Part shown: positions 9,294 through 17,838 of the stretch, piece after piece
Numbering within the stretch: position 1 is the first letter of the stretch
Layout of the letters: each line of letters opens with the position of its first letter
DNA from: Leptospira fluminis
Lineage (GTDB): Bacteria > Spirochaetota > Leptospiria > Leptospirales > Leptospiraceae
Direction of reading: 5' to 3'
DNA: 64,000 bases
NCBI RefSeq assembly: GCF_004771275.1
Contig: NZ_RQEV01000001.1
Location: 162,927-226,926, forward strand
Notes under the pieces: model-generated
What the model saw: the letters and a program-made list of their open reading frames with translations, nothing else
Told to the model about the DNA's origin: nothing
Databases searched by the model: none
Translations under genes and position numbers: made by a program

Positions 9294-9941
9294 TTACGGT
9301 TTTATACTTACGTTCTCGAATCGAATTTGGAACGTTCCTCCGGGACCCTTTCTCTGCAAAGAGAGAGGGATCCCCGAAAAGACGGAATATCCTTCCCAAG
9401 TCGTCCCGCGGGTCGGTTCCTCCGATGCGGATTTATGATAGGTCCAATAACGAATTTTGTATTCCGAATCGTAATACACTTTGTACATATCGCCAGGAGT
9501 AAAACCGCCTTCGGCAGGGTACTTCACTGACAATCTCCGCAACGGACCGGATCCGTCCGGTCTGGGTTGGGCGCCGTCATAAGATAGCAAAACGCCTTTG
9601 TCCCAGAGCAAATGGAACGGAAACAATAACCAGTAACTGTCGTTGATGAACTTGGCTTCCGTTTCCTGATCCGATTCCTGCAAGCGGCTTCTATCGTACT
9701 TGATTTCCTTTTCCCCTTCCGTAAATTTCACTTCCGCGGTTTTGGGAAACCAGATCCAACTCCTTCGCACCAATTCCTTTTCGGGAGTCGAAACGACGAA
9801 AGTAAATCCGATCTCCTGGACTTTTTCGAAATTAGCTCCTCCGTGCGCCGCGAAAATTTTCTTGGCTACGCTCTCGGGAGGAACCGAGCAGGTCCAAAAG
9901 AAAAAGCAGATGGATGCCAAAATCGCCGAGAATTTCATCAT
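9294..9941 (-). CDS. Hypothetical lipoprotein
   Basis: Predicted lipoprotein of 215 residues, with a signal ending FFWTC (Cys18). The mature domain is dominated by beta strands and aromatic residues. It has a lipid-carrier-like look, reminiscent of LolA/LolB-type or outer-membrane lipoprotein sorting folds, but no diagnostic motif allows that assignment. Its ATG overlaps the stop of the acyl-CoA dehydrogenase gene (ATGA), so translation is coupled. A second ATG follows immediately and either could be used. The coupling may only reflect shared transcription, since a direct functional tie between the two proteins is not evident. Confidence 0.75.
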   Translation of the reverse strand: MMKFSAILASICFFFWTCSVPPESVAKKIFAAHGGANFEKVQEIGFTFVVSTPEKELVRRSWIWFPKTAEVKFTEGEKEIKYDRSRLQESDQETEAKFINDSYWLLFPFHLLWDKGVLLSYDGAQPRPDGSGPLRRLSVKYPAEGGFTPGDMYKVYYDSEYKIRYWTYHKSASEEPTRGTTWEGYSVFSGIPLSLQRKGPGGTFQIRFENVSIKP

Positions 9942-11698
9942 GCTACCCTAGCCGAGGAAACCTTGGCGTGCAGCTTAGCTTTTAGACCTTCCACGAAGGC
10001 GAGACTGTCCAACAAGTATTCCTCCACATGAGCGATCCTCTCGGACCGCAATTCGTCCGGAGTACGAAGAACGGATTTATAAAAGAGAATTCCCGAAAGC
10101 AATCGCGCCGTAGCCCAGACGGTTTCGTCGGCGATCTCCTCCCGATCTTCGGAAGAGGGAAGTTCTTTATACAAACCTAATATTTCCTTGTAGGATTCCC
10201 AAACGTTTTCCAAAGTTCCGGGTTCTTCTCCGGCGAAATGGTTCCATTCGTTCTCGATATATTCCCTTAAGAAACCGTGAGGAGCCATTCCCGTGACGAT
10301 CCCGCCGATGGCGGCGTTGACCTGGATCTGGGAAGTTCCGTCGTAGATGGTCGTTATCCTGGAATCCCGATAAATCCTGGACACGTCGTAATCCTCGGTA
10401 AACCCTGCCCCTCCGTGAAGTTGCACCGCATCTCCTGCGATTTTTACGCAAGTTTCCGAACAATAGAATTTGGAAATCGGAGTCAGCAGTCCCGCCAAAC
10501 GCTCCCAATATTTTAACACCACGTCCGATTTCAGATCCCGGTCTGTGGCACCTTTTTCCCTAAGATGGTCCCCCCGGAAATAATAGAGATCCATACTCCT
10601 CGCGCATTCCATCACCAGGCAACGCATCGCCATGGTTTCCCTTTCCATTCTCCGGAGAATCTTGCGCACGGCGGGAATTTCCGCGATCGGTTTGCCGAAT
10701 TGTATCCTTTCGGACGCGTATTTTTGCGTTTCGGATAACGCGGCCTGGGCGATTCCGACTCCTTGTTGGGCGATTCCGACGCGTGCCCCGTTCAACATAC
10801 CCATCGTATGCTTGATCAGTCCGTGCCCTTCTTCTCCGATCAGAATCCCGGGTGTATTCTCAAGGACGATTTCGCAGGTCGGCGAACAATGGAGTCCCAT
10901 TTTCTTTTCGATTCCGGCTACCTGCACGTCCTTGGACTGGACGAGAAAAAAGGAAAGACCTCTCGCTCCGCTTCCGGGATTTCCGGTCCGAGCCAATAAT
11001 AATAGAATCGCGGGGATTTCTCCCGTTCCGCAACCGTGGGTGATGAAACGTTTCGTTCCGTTCAATAGATATCGGTTCCCTTCCTGGCGTACAGCTTTGG
11101 TTCTTAAGCCCGGAAGATCGGAGCCGTGGTCCGGTTCGGTTAATCCCATCGCACAAGCGAATTCTCCCGCAGCCAAACGAGGGAGCCATTCCTCTTTCAG
11201 TTCTTCGCTACCGTTCTTCTCTATGATCTCCGCAAGATTCACGCATCCGATAGCAACGCAAACGGAAGCGTCCACCCTATACAGTATCTCTCCGAAAAAC
11301 GCGCGCACCGTCCATGGAATCCCCAAACCGCCGTATTTACGGGAGAAACCGGTGGGCTGCAGTCCCGCGTCGCGAGCTTTGCGAACGATTTCCAACATCT
11401 TTTCCGGAAAGACTACCTTACCTTTATCGAATTTCAATCCGATCTTGTCCAGATCGGCCACATACGGTGCGATTTCCTTACCTGCGAATTCCCCGACCGA
11501 ATCCAATAGAGTTTCATAATATTCTATCGTTTCTTCATAAGACGAAGGTGCCGTGGAATAGCGTTCGTCTCCCGACTTATATTTTTCCGCATCCGCAAAG
11601 CCGTTTTCGTATGCGTCGACGATTTCCTTCCAGGAGATGATATGATCGAAATGTAATCTAAGATCGGGAACGTCGTTGAAATAGTTGTTTTGGAGCAT
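9938..11698 (-). CDS. Acyl-CoA dehydrogenase family protein
   Basis: FAD flavoenzyme of about 586 residues, of the long FadE/DmdC-like subgroup, expected to introduce a trans-2 double bond into an acyl-CoA. Visible motifs are the mid-domain FAD and substrate loop (CAMGLTEPDHGSD), the FITHGCGT stretch, and LHGGAGF with YRDSRITTIYDGTSQIQ in the C-terminal helical domain. The position that carries the catalytic glutamate in short- and medium-chain enzymes (YEGT) is Asp453 here, which could slow catalysis or mean the base lies elsewhere. AGGA lies seven bases before the ATG. The overlapping lipoprotein gene follows. Substrate is not predictable. Confidence 0.9.
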   Translation of the reverse strand: MLQNNYFNDVPDLRLHFDHIISWKEIVDAYENGFADAEKYKSGDERYSTAPSSYEETIEYYETLLDSVGEFAGKEIAPYVADLDKIGLKFDKGKVVFPEKMLEIVRKARDAGLQPTGFSRKYGGLGIPWTVRAFFGEILYRVDASVCVAIGCVNLAEIIEKNGSEELKEEWLPRLAAGEFACAMGLTEPDHGSDLPGLRTKAVRQEGNRYLLNGTKRFITHGCGTGEIPAILLLLARTGNPGSGARGLSFFLVQSKDVQVAGIEKKMGLHCSPTCEIVLENTPGILIGEEGHGLIKHTMGMLNGARVGIAQQGVGIAQAALSETQKYASERIQFGKPIAEIPAVRKILRRMERETMAMRCLVMECARSMDLYYFRGDHLREKGATDRDLKSDVVLKYWERLAGLLTPISKFYCSETCVKIAGDAVQLHGGAGFTEDYDVSRIYRDSRITTIYDGTSQIQVNAAIGGIVTGMAPHGFLREYIENEWNHFAGEEPGTLENVWESYKEILGLYKELPSSEDREEIADETVWATARLLSGILFYKSVLRTPDELRSERIAHVEEYLLDSLAFVEGLKAKLHAKVSSARVA

Positions 11699-11875
11699 AG
11701 TAAGGTCCTTGGATAAATGAGTATGCTTCGTTTTTGGAAGCGGTCAATCCGTTTTCCGAAAACCGAAAATACCGACCTTCTCGAACGAATTTTAACGAGC
11801 GTTCGAGCAAACCGAAAAATGCTTTGAATCTCCAACTAACGAAAGGAAGGAATCTTCTTTCGATCGCAAAAGGTA

Positions 11876-12673
11876 CTATTTTACGTGCTGGTGGTCGTGC
11901 AAATGCCTTTCGCAATACTCCTGATCCGTACAATCCACGCAATATCTGAAATCCATTTGAGGATCGTCCTTTTCGGTAATTCCGCAGATATGGCATTTAT
12001 GCACCGTCGGAGAGGAATCCTTTGTCGAGGGGGACTTGATTTGGGTTCGTACGTTTCCTCTTAAGTCCTTCCAGATATCCTTTCCGTAAAATAGGAAAAG
12101 ATTGGATAAACCCACCAATATGCCTAGGAGCGGAAACACGGAACCCGCCGCCATCGAATAGGAAATCCTGGTGTAGAGCATGATCCCTGCCACGAAAAAC
12201 CCGAGCCATTTGATACGCACAGGAACCACGAAAAAAAGAAAGATCTGCATGTCGGGAAAGCGGTATGCGACCGCCAAAAAAAGACATTCGTAAAATAGGC
12301 TCGAGTCCACTGCCAAAGGCACATACAGGGAAAAGATCGCTCCGGCGGTAATTTGAACCGCCCCTAACCATAGATACATATTGAATTTGGGAACGCCCAA
12401 ATCCTCTTCCAGAATCCTTCCCATAAAAAAGAAAACATACACGTAAAACAAAAGGCCGATCCAGGGATTTCCGAAAAAACTCGAATGCACTTTGAACACA
12501 TAGAGTGCGATGCTGGCCCAGTCCCTTTCCTTTAAGGTTGCAGGAGTGATATCCCCGAATGCGGGATCAAAAAGAAGGGAATAAGCGCTGACGATTGCGG
12601 TAACGGCGGCAAAATAACCGGATAAGTTTTCGATATGGAAATTCTGGGAAAAGTTATTCAAAAAACGTTTCAA
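11876..12673 (-). CDS. Rhomboid-like membrane protein with C-terminal zinc-binding tail
   Basis: Integral membrane protein of about 265 residues with five to six hydrophobic helices spread over residues 15-205. The order of helices and the FxMGRxLEEDLG and RFPDMQIFLFFVVPVRIKWLG stretches resemble rhomboid-family proteins. I see neither the GxSG serine nor the partner histidine of active rhomboid proteases, so it is probably a pseudoprotease. The cytoplasmic tail has CHIC, CVDC and a CERHLHDHQH cluster that could bind one or two zinc ions. The TTG start has no clear ribosome binding site. It lies 177 bases upstream of the acyl-CoA dehydrogenase gene on the same strand. Confidence 0.75.
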   Translation of the reverse strand: MKRFLNNFSQNFHIENLSGYFAAVTAIVSAYSLLFDPAFGDITPATLKERDWASIALYVFKVHSSFFGNPWIGLLFYVYVFFFMGRILEEDLGVPKFNMYLWLGAVQITAGAIFSLYVPLAVDSSLFYECLFLAVAYRFPDMQIFLFFVVPVRIKWLGFFVAGIMLYTRISYSMAAGSVFPLLGILVGLSNLFLFYGKDIWKDLRGNVRTQIKSPSTKDSSPTVHKCHICGITEKDDPQMDFRYCVDCTDQEYCERHLHDHQHVK

Positions 12674-12916
12674 GGGAAAACGGAAGTCCTTTGGTAGAAT
12701 GTTCTGGTATAAAAGAAAGGGATCTCGCGATCTTACGTTTCATCTTTTCGAACGCCTCGCACGGATAGTCAACCAATTAAACCGTAAATCAGAAGACGGG
12801 AACATTCCCGAGACGGAGGCTTCGAGCATGAGTTTGCGTACGTTTTACGCAGTAAATAAATTCCTAAATTCGAAATTTTTTGACCTCCCAGGGAACGATC
12901 CGGGGTCTAAGTTCAA
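12674..12916. other. Divergent intergenic region with a short palindrome
   Basis: This spacer separates the rhomboid-like gene from the exported-protein genes. It holds CGGGAA-CA-TTCCCG at 12797-12810, a 14-base inverted repeat that could be an operator. A 78-codon open frame crosses it but shows no ribosome binding site or protein-like composition, so I do not call it. Confidence 0.3.
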
Positions 12917-13264
12917 ATGTTCCCCAGGATCATAATAGCGACCTTTATCCTGAGCTTGGCAATGCAACCAGGCCCTGTCGCCGCGTCCACGGGAACCGAC
13001 ACGACTTTCCAATCCTTCAAAAACAAAAAGGAGACTTCCGAAACCTCACCTCTAGCGCATATAGAAAATATCATAAAGTTAGACCTACCGGCGATCTCGG
13101 CTTCAGAGCCGAATTTCCGTCTTTCCGAAATTTCTCTCCAAACGATTCGAAATCATTATACCCACCTTCGATCGATCAAGAAAACCTTCGAAAAGTCCGT
13201 CCTATCTCCGACGCTTTATTCCAACTTCTTTTTTCCTTTAAGTACGATTCGACTACTCAATTAG
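12917..13264 (+). CDS. Hypothetical small exported protein
   Basis: Open frame of 115 codons whose product begins with a credible Sec signal peptide: a hydrophobic core after FPR and a GPVAAS cleavage region near residue 24. The mature part is about 90 residues with mixed charge and no motif I know. The ribosome binding site is weak (a GGGG about ten bases upstream). It precedes another short exported protein by 57 bases, so the two may form one unit. Composition is less protein-like than its neighbour, so this call is tentative. Confidence 0.45.
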   Translation: MFPRIIIATFILSLAMQPGPVAASTGTDTTFQSFKNKKETSETSPLAHIENIIKLDLPAISASEPNFRLSEISLQTIRNHYTHLRSIKKTFEKSVLSPTLYSNFFFPLSTIRLLN

Positions 13265-13321
13265 AGCGCTTTTCCCCTATTTCCCTTTCGATCATCGAAG
13301 ACCCTTTAGGAGGAATCATAT

Positions 13322-13762
13322 ATGCGCAACGTATTCGCTTATTTAGCCGCAGCATCCATAGTAGCCGCTTCCGCCGTACCGGTAGTGGAGGAAAATTTTG
13401 AAGAGAAGCTTTTCGAAAGATTGAGCCGATTTCATGAGGAACTTCTTTCCAGCGAGGAAAGAAAAGGCAACGCAAGAGGTCTGGCGTCGTTGGTCCGCGA
13501 ATCGAAGAGAACCTTCCCGGAAACGAGGGTATTATATGCGAAAGCTCTTACCTTCGCGGAACTCTTGGAAAAAGCGATCACGAGAAAGGACCAGGAATTT
13601 TTATACGGCGAACTTACGTTCGCGTTACAAAGCCTGGCTCCGAAATACGGTCTGCACGCTTTTTACTGCCCGTTGACCCAAAAAACCTGGATCGCAAAAA
13701 CCGAGACAGTCCGCAATCCGTATCTTCCCGAAATGAGAGAATCGGGAAAGAGAGTCAACTGA
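13322..13762 (+). CDS. Exported DUF3347-like protein
   Basis: Protein of 146 residues with an N-terminal signal peptide (AYLAAASIVAASAVP) and a strong AGGAGG eight bases before the ATG. The helical middle and the C-terminal stretch YCPLTQKTWIAKTETVRNPY match the end of DUF3347 domains, which usually read CPM-WL-IRNPYFG. That domain is found in periplasmic proteins, often near metal efflux or CusB-like systems. Here the usual Met of CPM is Leu and the second cysteine is absent, so metal binding is doubtful. No efflux genes are adjacent. I am confident of the coding status and moderately confident of the family. Confidence 0.7.
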   Translation: MRNVFAYLAAASIVAASAVPVVEENFEEKLFERLSRFHEELLSSEERKGNARGLASLVRESKRTFPETRVLYAKALTFAELLEKAITRKDQEFLYGELTFALQSLAPKYGLHAFYCPLTQKTWIAKTETVRNPYLPEMRESGKRVN

Positions 13763-13818
13763 TTCGGACCGTTCGCGCGACCTTGCCTGGCTCGCGCCTT
13801 TCTCTTTCTAAGTCGACG

Positions 13819-13854
13819 CCGGTCTTTAGTCTCATTTAAGGAGCCAAAGACCGG
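13819..13854. other. Inverted repeat upstream of ppk
   Basis: A nine-base perfect stem, CCGGTCTTT at 13819-13827 and AAAGACCGG at 13846-13854, encloses an 18-base loop. It sits between the DUF3347-like gene and ppk. No T run follows, so it is either a weak terminator or a leader structure of the ppk operon. Confidence 0.4.
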
Positions 13855-13918
13855 TTGCGGAAGGCGACTTGACGCCCAAACAGGTACTTCTAAACCAAGA
13901 AGAAAGAAGGAACCCGTC

Positions 13919-16045
13919 GTGGCCCAAAAGATAAAATCCGCCGAACCATCCATCGACAACGGAGCCCACGGATCGAAAAATCCGATCTACCTCGGCAATC
14001 CGGACATTTTCTTCGACCGGGAATTATCCTGGATCGATTTCAATAGAAGAGTGCTAGAGGAGGCGAACGATCCGGAAAATCCCCTGTTGGAAAGGCTCAA
14101 GTTTCTCTGTATCACGGAATCGAATCTGGACGAATTCTATATGGTTCGTGTCGCGGGAATCCGGAATATTCTAGCGGAAGGAAACGACGAAAACAGTCTG
14201 AATGGATTAAGAGCTTCGGAAGTATTGATGGAGCTGTCCAAAAAGGTTCAAGTTTTCGTAAAGGACCAATACGAATCTTTCGCATTGAGCATAAAACGCC
14301 TATCGGAGAACGGAATCCACCTAGTGATGGATCCCGCAGAATTAAGCGAGTCGGAAATCGAGCAAGTACGTCAATATTACAAGGACGACGTATCTCCCAT
14401 CCTGACTCCTTTATCCATAGACCCTTCCCACCCTTTTCCCCACATCTTAAACCGTTCGTTGAACTTGGCCATCGTTCTTAGTACGGACGACGAAAAGACC
14501 GGAACTAAAAAGGACTTGTTTGCCGTAGTCCAAGTTCCCTCCGTTCTTCCCCGGTTCTTCCAATTGAAAAGTCACGGAAAAGGAAGAAGGTTTTTTCCTC
14601 TGGAAGCGATCATCACGCTACATGTGAACGATCTGTTTTACGGGATGGAAGTGAAGGAAATCTATCCTTTCCGGATCATTCGGGATGCGGACATTTCGAT
14701 AGATGAGGAAGCTTCGGTAAAGGATCTCCTGATAACGATGAAGAAGGAGATCCGAAATCGGATCTGGGGCGATGCCGTTCGGATGGACATTTACGAAGGC
14801 ACTTCCCATTTCGTGAAGAACACTTTAAAGGAATTATTGGAGCTTCGGGACAACGAAATTTTCGACGTTCCATCTATCCTAAACCTAAGCGACACGATGT
14901 ATTTTTACGGCTTGGAACATACGTCGAAATTCAAATATCCTTTCTTCCAGCAGAAAACCACCCTCAAATTCGATTCGCCGGAAAAGATTTTCGAAGCCAT
15001 TCAGAAAAAGGACAGACTCTTACACCATCCGTACCAGTCCTTCGCCGCGATCGAGGAACTTCTCAGGATCTCTAGCGAGGACCCGAAAGTTCTCGGAATC
15101 AAGATGACTCTTTACCGTACCAGTGGGGATTCCCCTTTGATACAGTATCTCGGACAGGCTGCGGAGAACGGCAAACAGGTCACCGTTCTCGTGGAACTTA
15201 AGGCCCGCTTCGACGAGGAAAGAAACATAAAATGGGCGCAAAAGCTGGAAGAGAGAGGCGTTCACGTCGTCTACGGAGTCGTCGGACTGAAAATACATTG
15301 TAAAATGCTTTTGATCGTCCGCAGGGAGGAGGAACATCTGGTCCGCTACGTGCATCTCGGTACCGGAAATTACAACTCCACCACCAGCAGATATTACACG
15401 GACTTGAGCTTCTTTACCGTAAACAAACAGATCACGGAAGACGTGGCCACGATCTTCAACACGATCACTAGCTACGCAAAGATGCCTCACCTGAATAAGC
15501 TCGCGGCCTCGCCTCACAATCTTAAGGCGACCTTTTTGGAGCTGATCGAAAAGGAAACGGAAAACGCAAAGGCCGGAAAGCCTGCGAGAATCGTCTTTAA
15601 GATGAACAGCCTAGTCGATCCTCATATCATCTTGGCCATGTACAAGGCGAGTCAGGCGGGAGTGGTCATCGAACTCATCATCCGCGGGATCTGCTGTTTA
15701 AAACCGGGTTTGCCCGGGATATCCGAGAATATAACCGTAATTTCCATCGTAGGACGCTTCTTGGAACATACTAGAATTTATTACTTCCTCGCGGGGGGAG
15801 AAGAGAGTATCTTTCTAGCGTCCGCCGATTGTATGCCGCGCAACTTCGAACGACGAATAGAAGTGCTCTTTCCGATTTTGGACGCCAAAAACAAGGATCG
15901 AATCAAGAAGATTCTGGACGTACAATTGAAAGACAACGTAAAAGCCCGCTTCCTTCATTCCGACGGAGTCTATCGGAAGCGGGAACGCTCCCAGGGAGAG
16001 AAGGCGGTGGATAGCCAGATCGAACGTATGAAATTTGCGGAATAA
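13919..16045 (+). CDS. ppk: Polyphosphate kinase PPK1
   Basis: PPK1 reversibly transfers the gamma-phosphate of ATP to a growing polyphosphate chain. The 708-residue length and domain order are standard. The N-terminal domain opens with DRELSWIDFNRRVLEEA. The catalytic histidines are His460 in GLKIHCKM and His617 in FLEHTRIYYF, with the same 157-residue spacing as in the E. coli enzyme. HLGTGNYN and MPRNFERRIEVLFP are also conserved. The start is GTG with AGAAGG upstream. An FAD-linked dehydrogenase gene follows three bases after the stop, beginning a tight four-gene run. Polyphosphate storage supports stress survival, which fits an environmental phase. Confidence 0.97.
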   Translation: MAQKIKSAEPSIDNGAHGSKNPIYLGNPDIFFDRELSWIDFNRRVLEEANDPENPLLERLKFLCITESNLDEFYMVRVAGIRNILAEGNDENSLNGLRASEVLMELSKKVQVFVKDQYESFALSIKRLSENGIHLVMDPAELSESEIEQVRQYYKDDVSPILTPLSIDPSHPFPHILNRSLNLAIVLSTDDEKTGTKKDLFAVVQVPSVLPRFFQLKSHGKGRRFFPLEAIITLHVNDLFYGMEVKEIYPFRIIRDADISIDEEASVKDLLITMKKEIRNRIWGDAVRMDIYEGTSHFVKNTLKELLELRDNEIFDVPSILNLSDTMYFYGLEHTSKFKYPFFQQKTTLKFDSPEKIFEAIQKKDRLLHHPYQSFAAIEELLRISSEDPKVLGIKMTLYRTSGDSPLIQYLGQAAENGKQVTVLVELKARFDEERNIKWAQKLEERGVHVVYGVVGLKIHCKMLLIVRREEEHLVRYVHLGTGNYNSTTSRYYTDLSFFTVNKQITEDVATIFNTITSYAKMPHLNKLAASPHNLKATFLELIEKETENAKAGKPARIVFKMNSLVDPHIILAMYKASQAGVVIELIIRGICCLKPGLPGISENITVISIVGRFLEHTRIYYFLAGGEESIFLASADCMPRNFERRIEVLFPILDAKNKDRIKKILDVQLKDNVKARFLHSDGVYRKRERSQGEKAVDSQIERMKFAE

Positions 16046-16048
16046 AGA

Positions 16049-17470
16049 ATGACTACTCTTACACAGGAAAAACGCGCCGAACTAAGGACTCTTATCGGAG
16101 AGGAAAAGGTATTTTTTCGGGACGAGAACAAAATGGATACCGCGACGTTCCTGTCCTACGGCACGGATCGGACGAAAGTATATCGACCCGACTTCGAGAT
16201 TCTGGTATTTCCGAAAAACACGCAAGAAGTTTCAAAAATCGTAAAATTCGCTTATCAAAACGACCTAAAGATCGTCCCCTCGGGAGGTCGTACCGGCTAT
16301 GCCGGAGGAGCCGTCGCGAAAAGCGGAGAGATCGTACTCTCTTTGGCCAAAATGGACCAGGTTCTGGATTTCGATCCTTTCTTCGGTTCCTTGAAAGTCC
16401 AAGCGGGAATGATTACGAAAAACCTCCATAAGGAAGCCGAAGAAAGAGGATTTTATTTTCCCGTGGATTTCTCCTCCACCGGATCCTCTCATATCGGGGG
16501 GAATATCGCGACGAATGCCGGAGGAGTCAGGGTCGTCCATTACGGCCTGATTCGTCAGTGGGTCCTCGGTCTTACCGTTGTCACCGGTACCGGTGACGTT
16601 CTGGAATTCAACGGGGAAATCCTGAAGAATAACACCGGTTACGACCTAAAACATCTTTTCATCGGTTCGGAAGGGACCCTCGGCATCATCACGGAGTGTG
16701 TCCTGAAACTCACCGGAAAACCTTCGGATCATAGGGTATTATTCTGCGCGGTTCCCGACTTCGCCTCCATATTGGAATTGTTCAAGGAAACCCACAGGAT
16801 AGACGTCCCCGTATTGGCTTTCGAATTTCTGACCCGATACTGTTTGGATAAGGTAATAGATCACCTTCACGTTCCCGATCCGTTTCCGGAAAGTAGTCCA
16901 TATTATGTTTTAATGGAATTCGAAATCACCGACGAAAGGGAAGAGGAAAAACTGTTCTCCTTTTTGGAAACGGTCATGGAAAAGGGATTCGTCACCGACG
17001 GTAGCCTTGCTTCCAATTCACGCCAAGCGGAGACTTTTTGGAAATACCGGGAGGGAATCAGCGAATCCATTTCCATAGATTTCACCGTACACAAAAACGA
17101 CATTTCTCTGCCTCTCCGGAATATGAACCCTTTCCTCGCGGAGATGGAATCCTTGTTAAAGAACGAATATCCCGGTTTCGAAATCGCATTGTTCGGACAT
17201 ATCGGAGACGGAAATCTGCATTTGAATATAGTCAAACCCAAGGATCTTACAGATTCGGACTTTTTTTCCCAATGCAAGAACGTGGACCCTGCAATGTTCG
17301 AATTGCTCAAAAAATACCACGGTTCCATCAGCGCTGAACACGGAATCGGGCTCTTAAAAAAAGATTTCCTACATTTCTCTAGGAGCAAAGTGGAAATGGA
17401 AATCATGGGACAGATCAAAAAGACCCTCGATCCGAAAAATATACTGAACCCGGGAAAAGTACTGCCTTGA
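16049..17470 (+). CDS. FAD-linked D-2-hydroxyacid dehydrogenase (GlcD / lactate dehydrogenase type)
   Basis: Flavoenzyme of 473 residues of the VAO family that oxidises a D-2-hydroxyacid such as glycolate, D-lactate or D-2-hydroxyglutarate. The N-terminal FAD_binding_4 domain shows PSGGRTGYAGG, GMITKNLHKEAEERG, IGGNIATNAGG and FIGSEGTLGIIT. The C-terminal FAD-oxidase_C domain shows GHIGDGNLHLN and SAEHGIGLLKK, which carry the metal and substrate histidines. It starts three bases after ppk, and the next gene overlaps its stop (TTGA), so it is in the middle of the operon. The exact substrate cannot be told from sequence. The electron acceptor is probably quinone or an ETF rather than NAD. Confidence 0.9.
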   Translation: MTTLTQEKRAELRTLIGEEKVFFRDENKMDTATFLSYGTDRTKVYRPDFEILVFPKNTQEVSKIVKFAYQNDLKIVPSGGRTGYAGGAVAKSGEIVLSLAKMDQVLDFDPFFGSLKVQAGMITKNLHKEAEERGFYFPVDFSSTGSSHIGGNIATNAGGVRVVHYGLIRQWVLGLTVVTGTGDVLEFNGEILKNNTGYDLKHLFIGSEGTLGIITECVLKLTGKPSDHRVLFCAVPDFASILELFKETHRIDVPVLAFEFLTRYCLDKVIDHLHVPDPFPESSPYYVLMEFEITDEREEEKLFSFLETVMEKGFVTDGSLASNSRQAETFWKYREGISESISIDFTVHKNDISLPLRNMNPFLAEMESLLKNEYPGFEIALFGHIGDGNLHLNIVKPKDLTDSDFFSQCKNVDPAMFELLKKYHGSISAEHGIGLLKKDFLHFSRSKVEMEIMGQIKKTLDPKNILNPGKVLP

Positions 17471-17838
17471 GCGGAACGTCCGTCGCATCGATCTCGAACG
17501 GAATCTTTAGAACGTTCACCGTACTGACCTGGATCGTATTCGCGGCGTTGCAATACAACGATCCGGATCCGGAAGTTTGGGTCTCGACCTATCTGTCTGT
17601 GGTCCTACTCTATGCCGCGGAATGGTTGCCTTCGCTTCGGACTGCGGAACGAAGACGTTCACTCGCGGGGGTTTCCAGAGCCTTAGGTGTCGGCTATTTC
17701 GTTTGGGCGCTTCTCGCCTTTCGAGAGGACCCCAGAGTCGACTTCGATTCCGAAATATTTAGGGAAAGCATGGGGCTTGTTCTTTCTTCGATATGGCTAC
17801 TCATCCTGCCGCTATTCCAAGGTAGATCCCAAGAATGA
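17467..17838 (+). CDS. TMEM220-like membrane protein
   Basis: Small membrane protein of 123 residues with three to four hydrophobic helices. The sequence ALQYNDPDPEVWVSTY after the first helix is the hallmark of the transmembrane family 220 (TMEM220), whose function is unknown. The start is a TTG overlapping the stop of the dehydrogenase gene (TTGA, 17467-17470), and no in-frame ATG lies nearby. Its own stop overlaps the next ATG by four bases. Translational coupling on both sides places it firmly within the ppk operon. Confidence 0.8.
   Translation: MSGTSVASISNGIFRTFTVLTWIVFAALQYNDPDPEVWVSTYLSVVLLYAAEWLPSLRTAERRRSLAGVSRALGVGYFVWALLAFREDPRVDFDSEIFRESMGLVLSSIWLLILPLFQGRSQE

Noticed and set aside
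10632..11519. Open frame of 295 codons opposite the acyl-CoA dehydrogenase
   Set aside because: No ribosome site, Ser/Pro/Arg-rich composition, and the opposite strand carries clear enzyme motifs.
12880..13401. Frame of 173 codons overlapping two small exported-protein genes
   Set aside because: It lacks a signal or ribosome site and runs through the strong ribosome site of the DUF3347-like gene.
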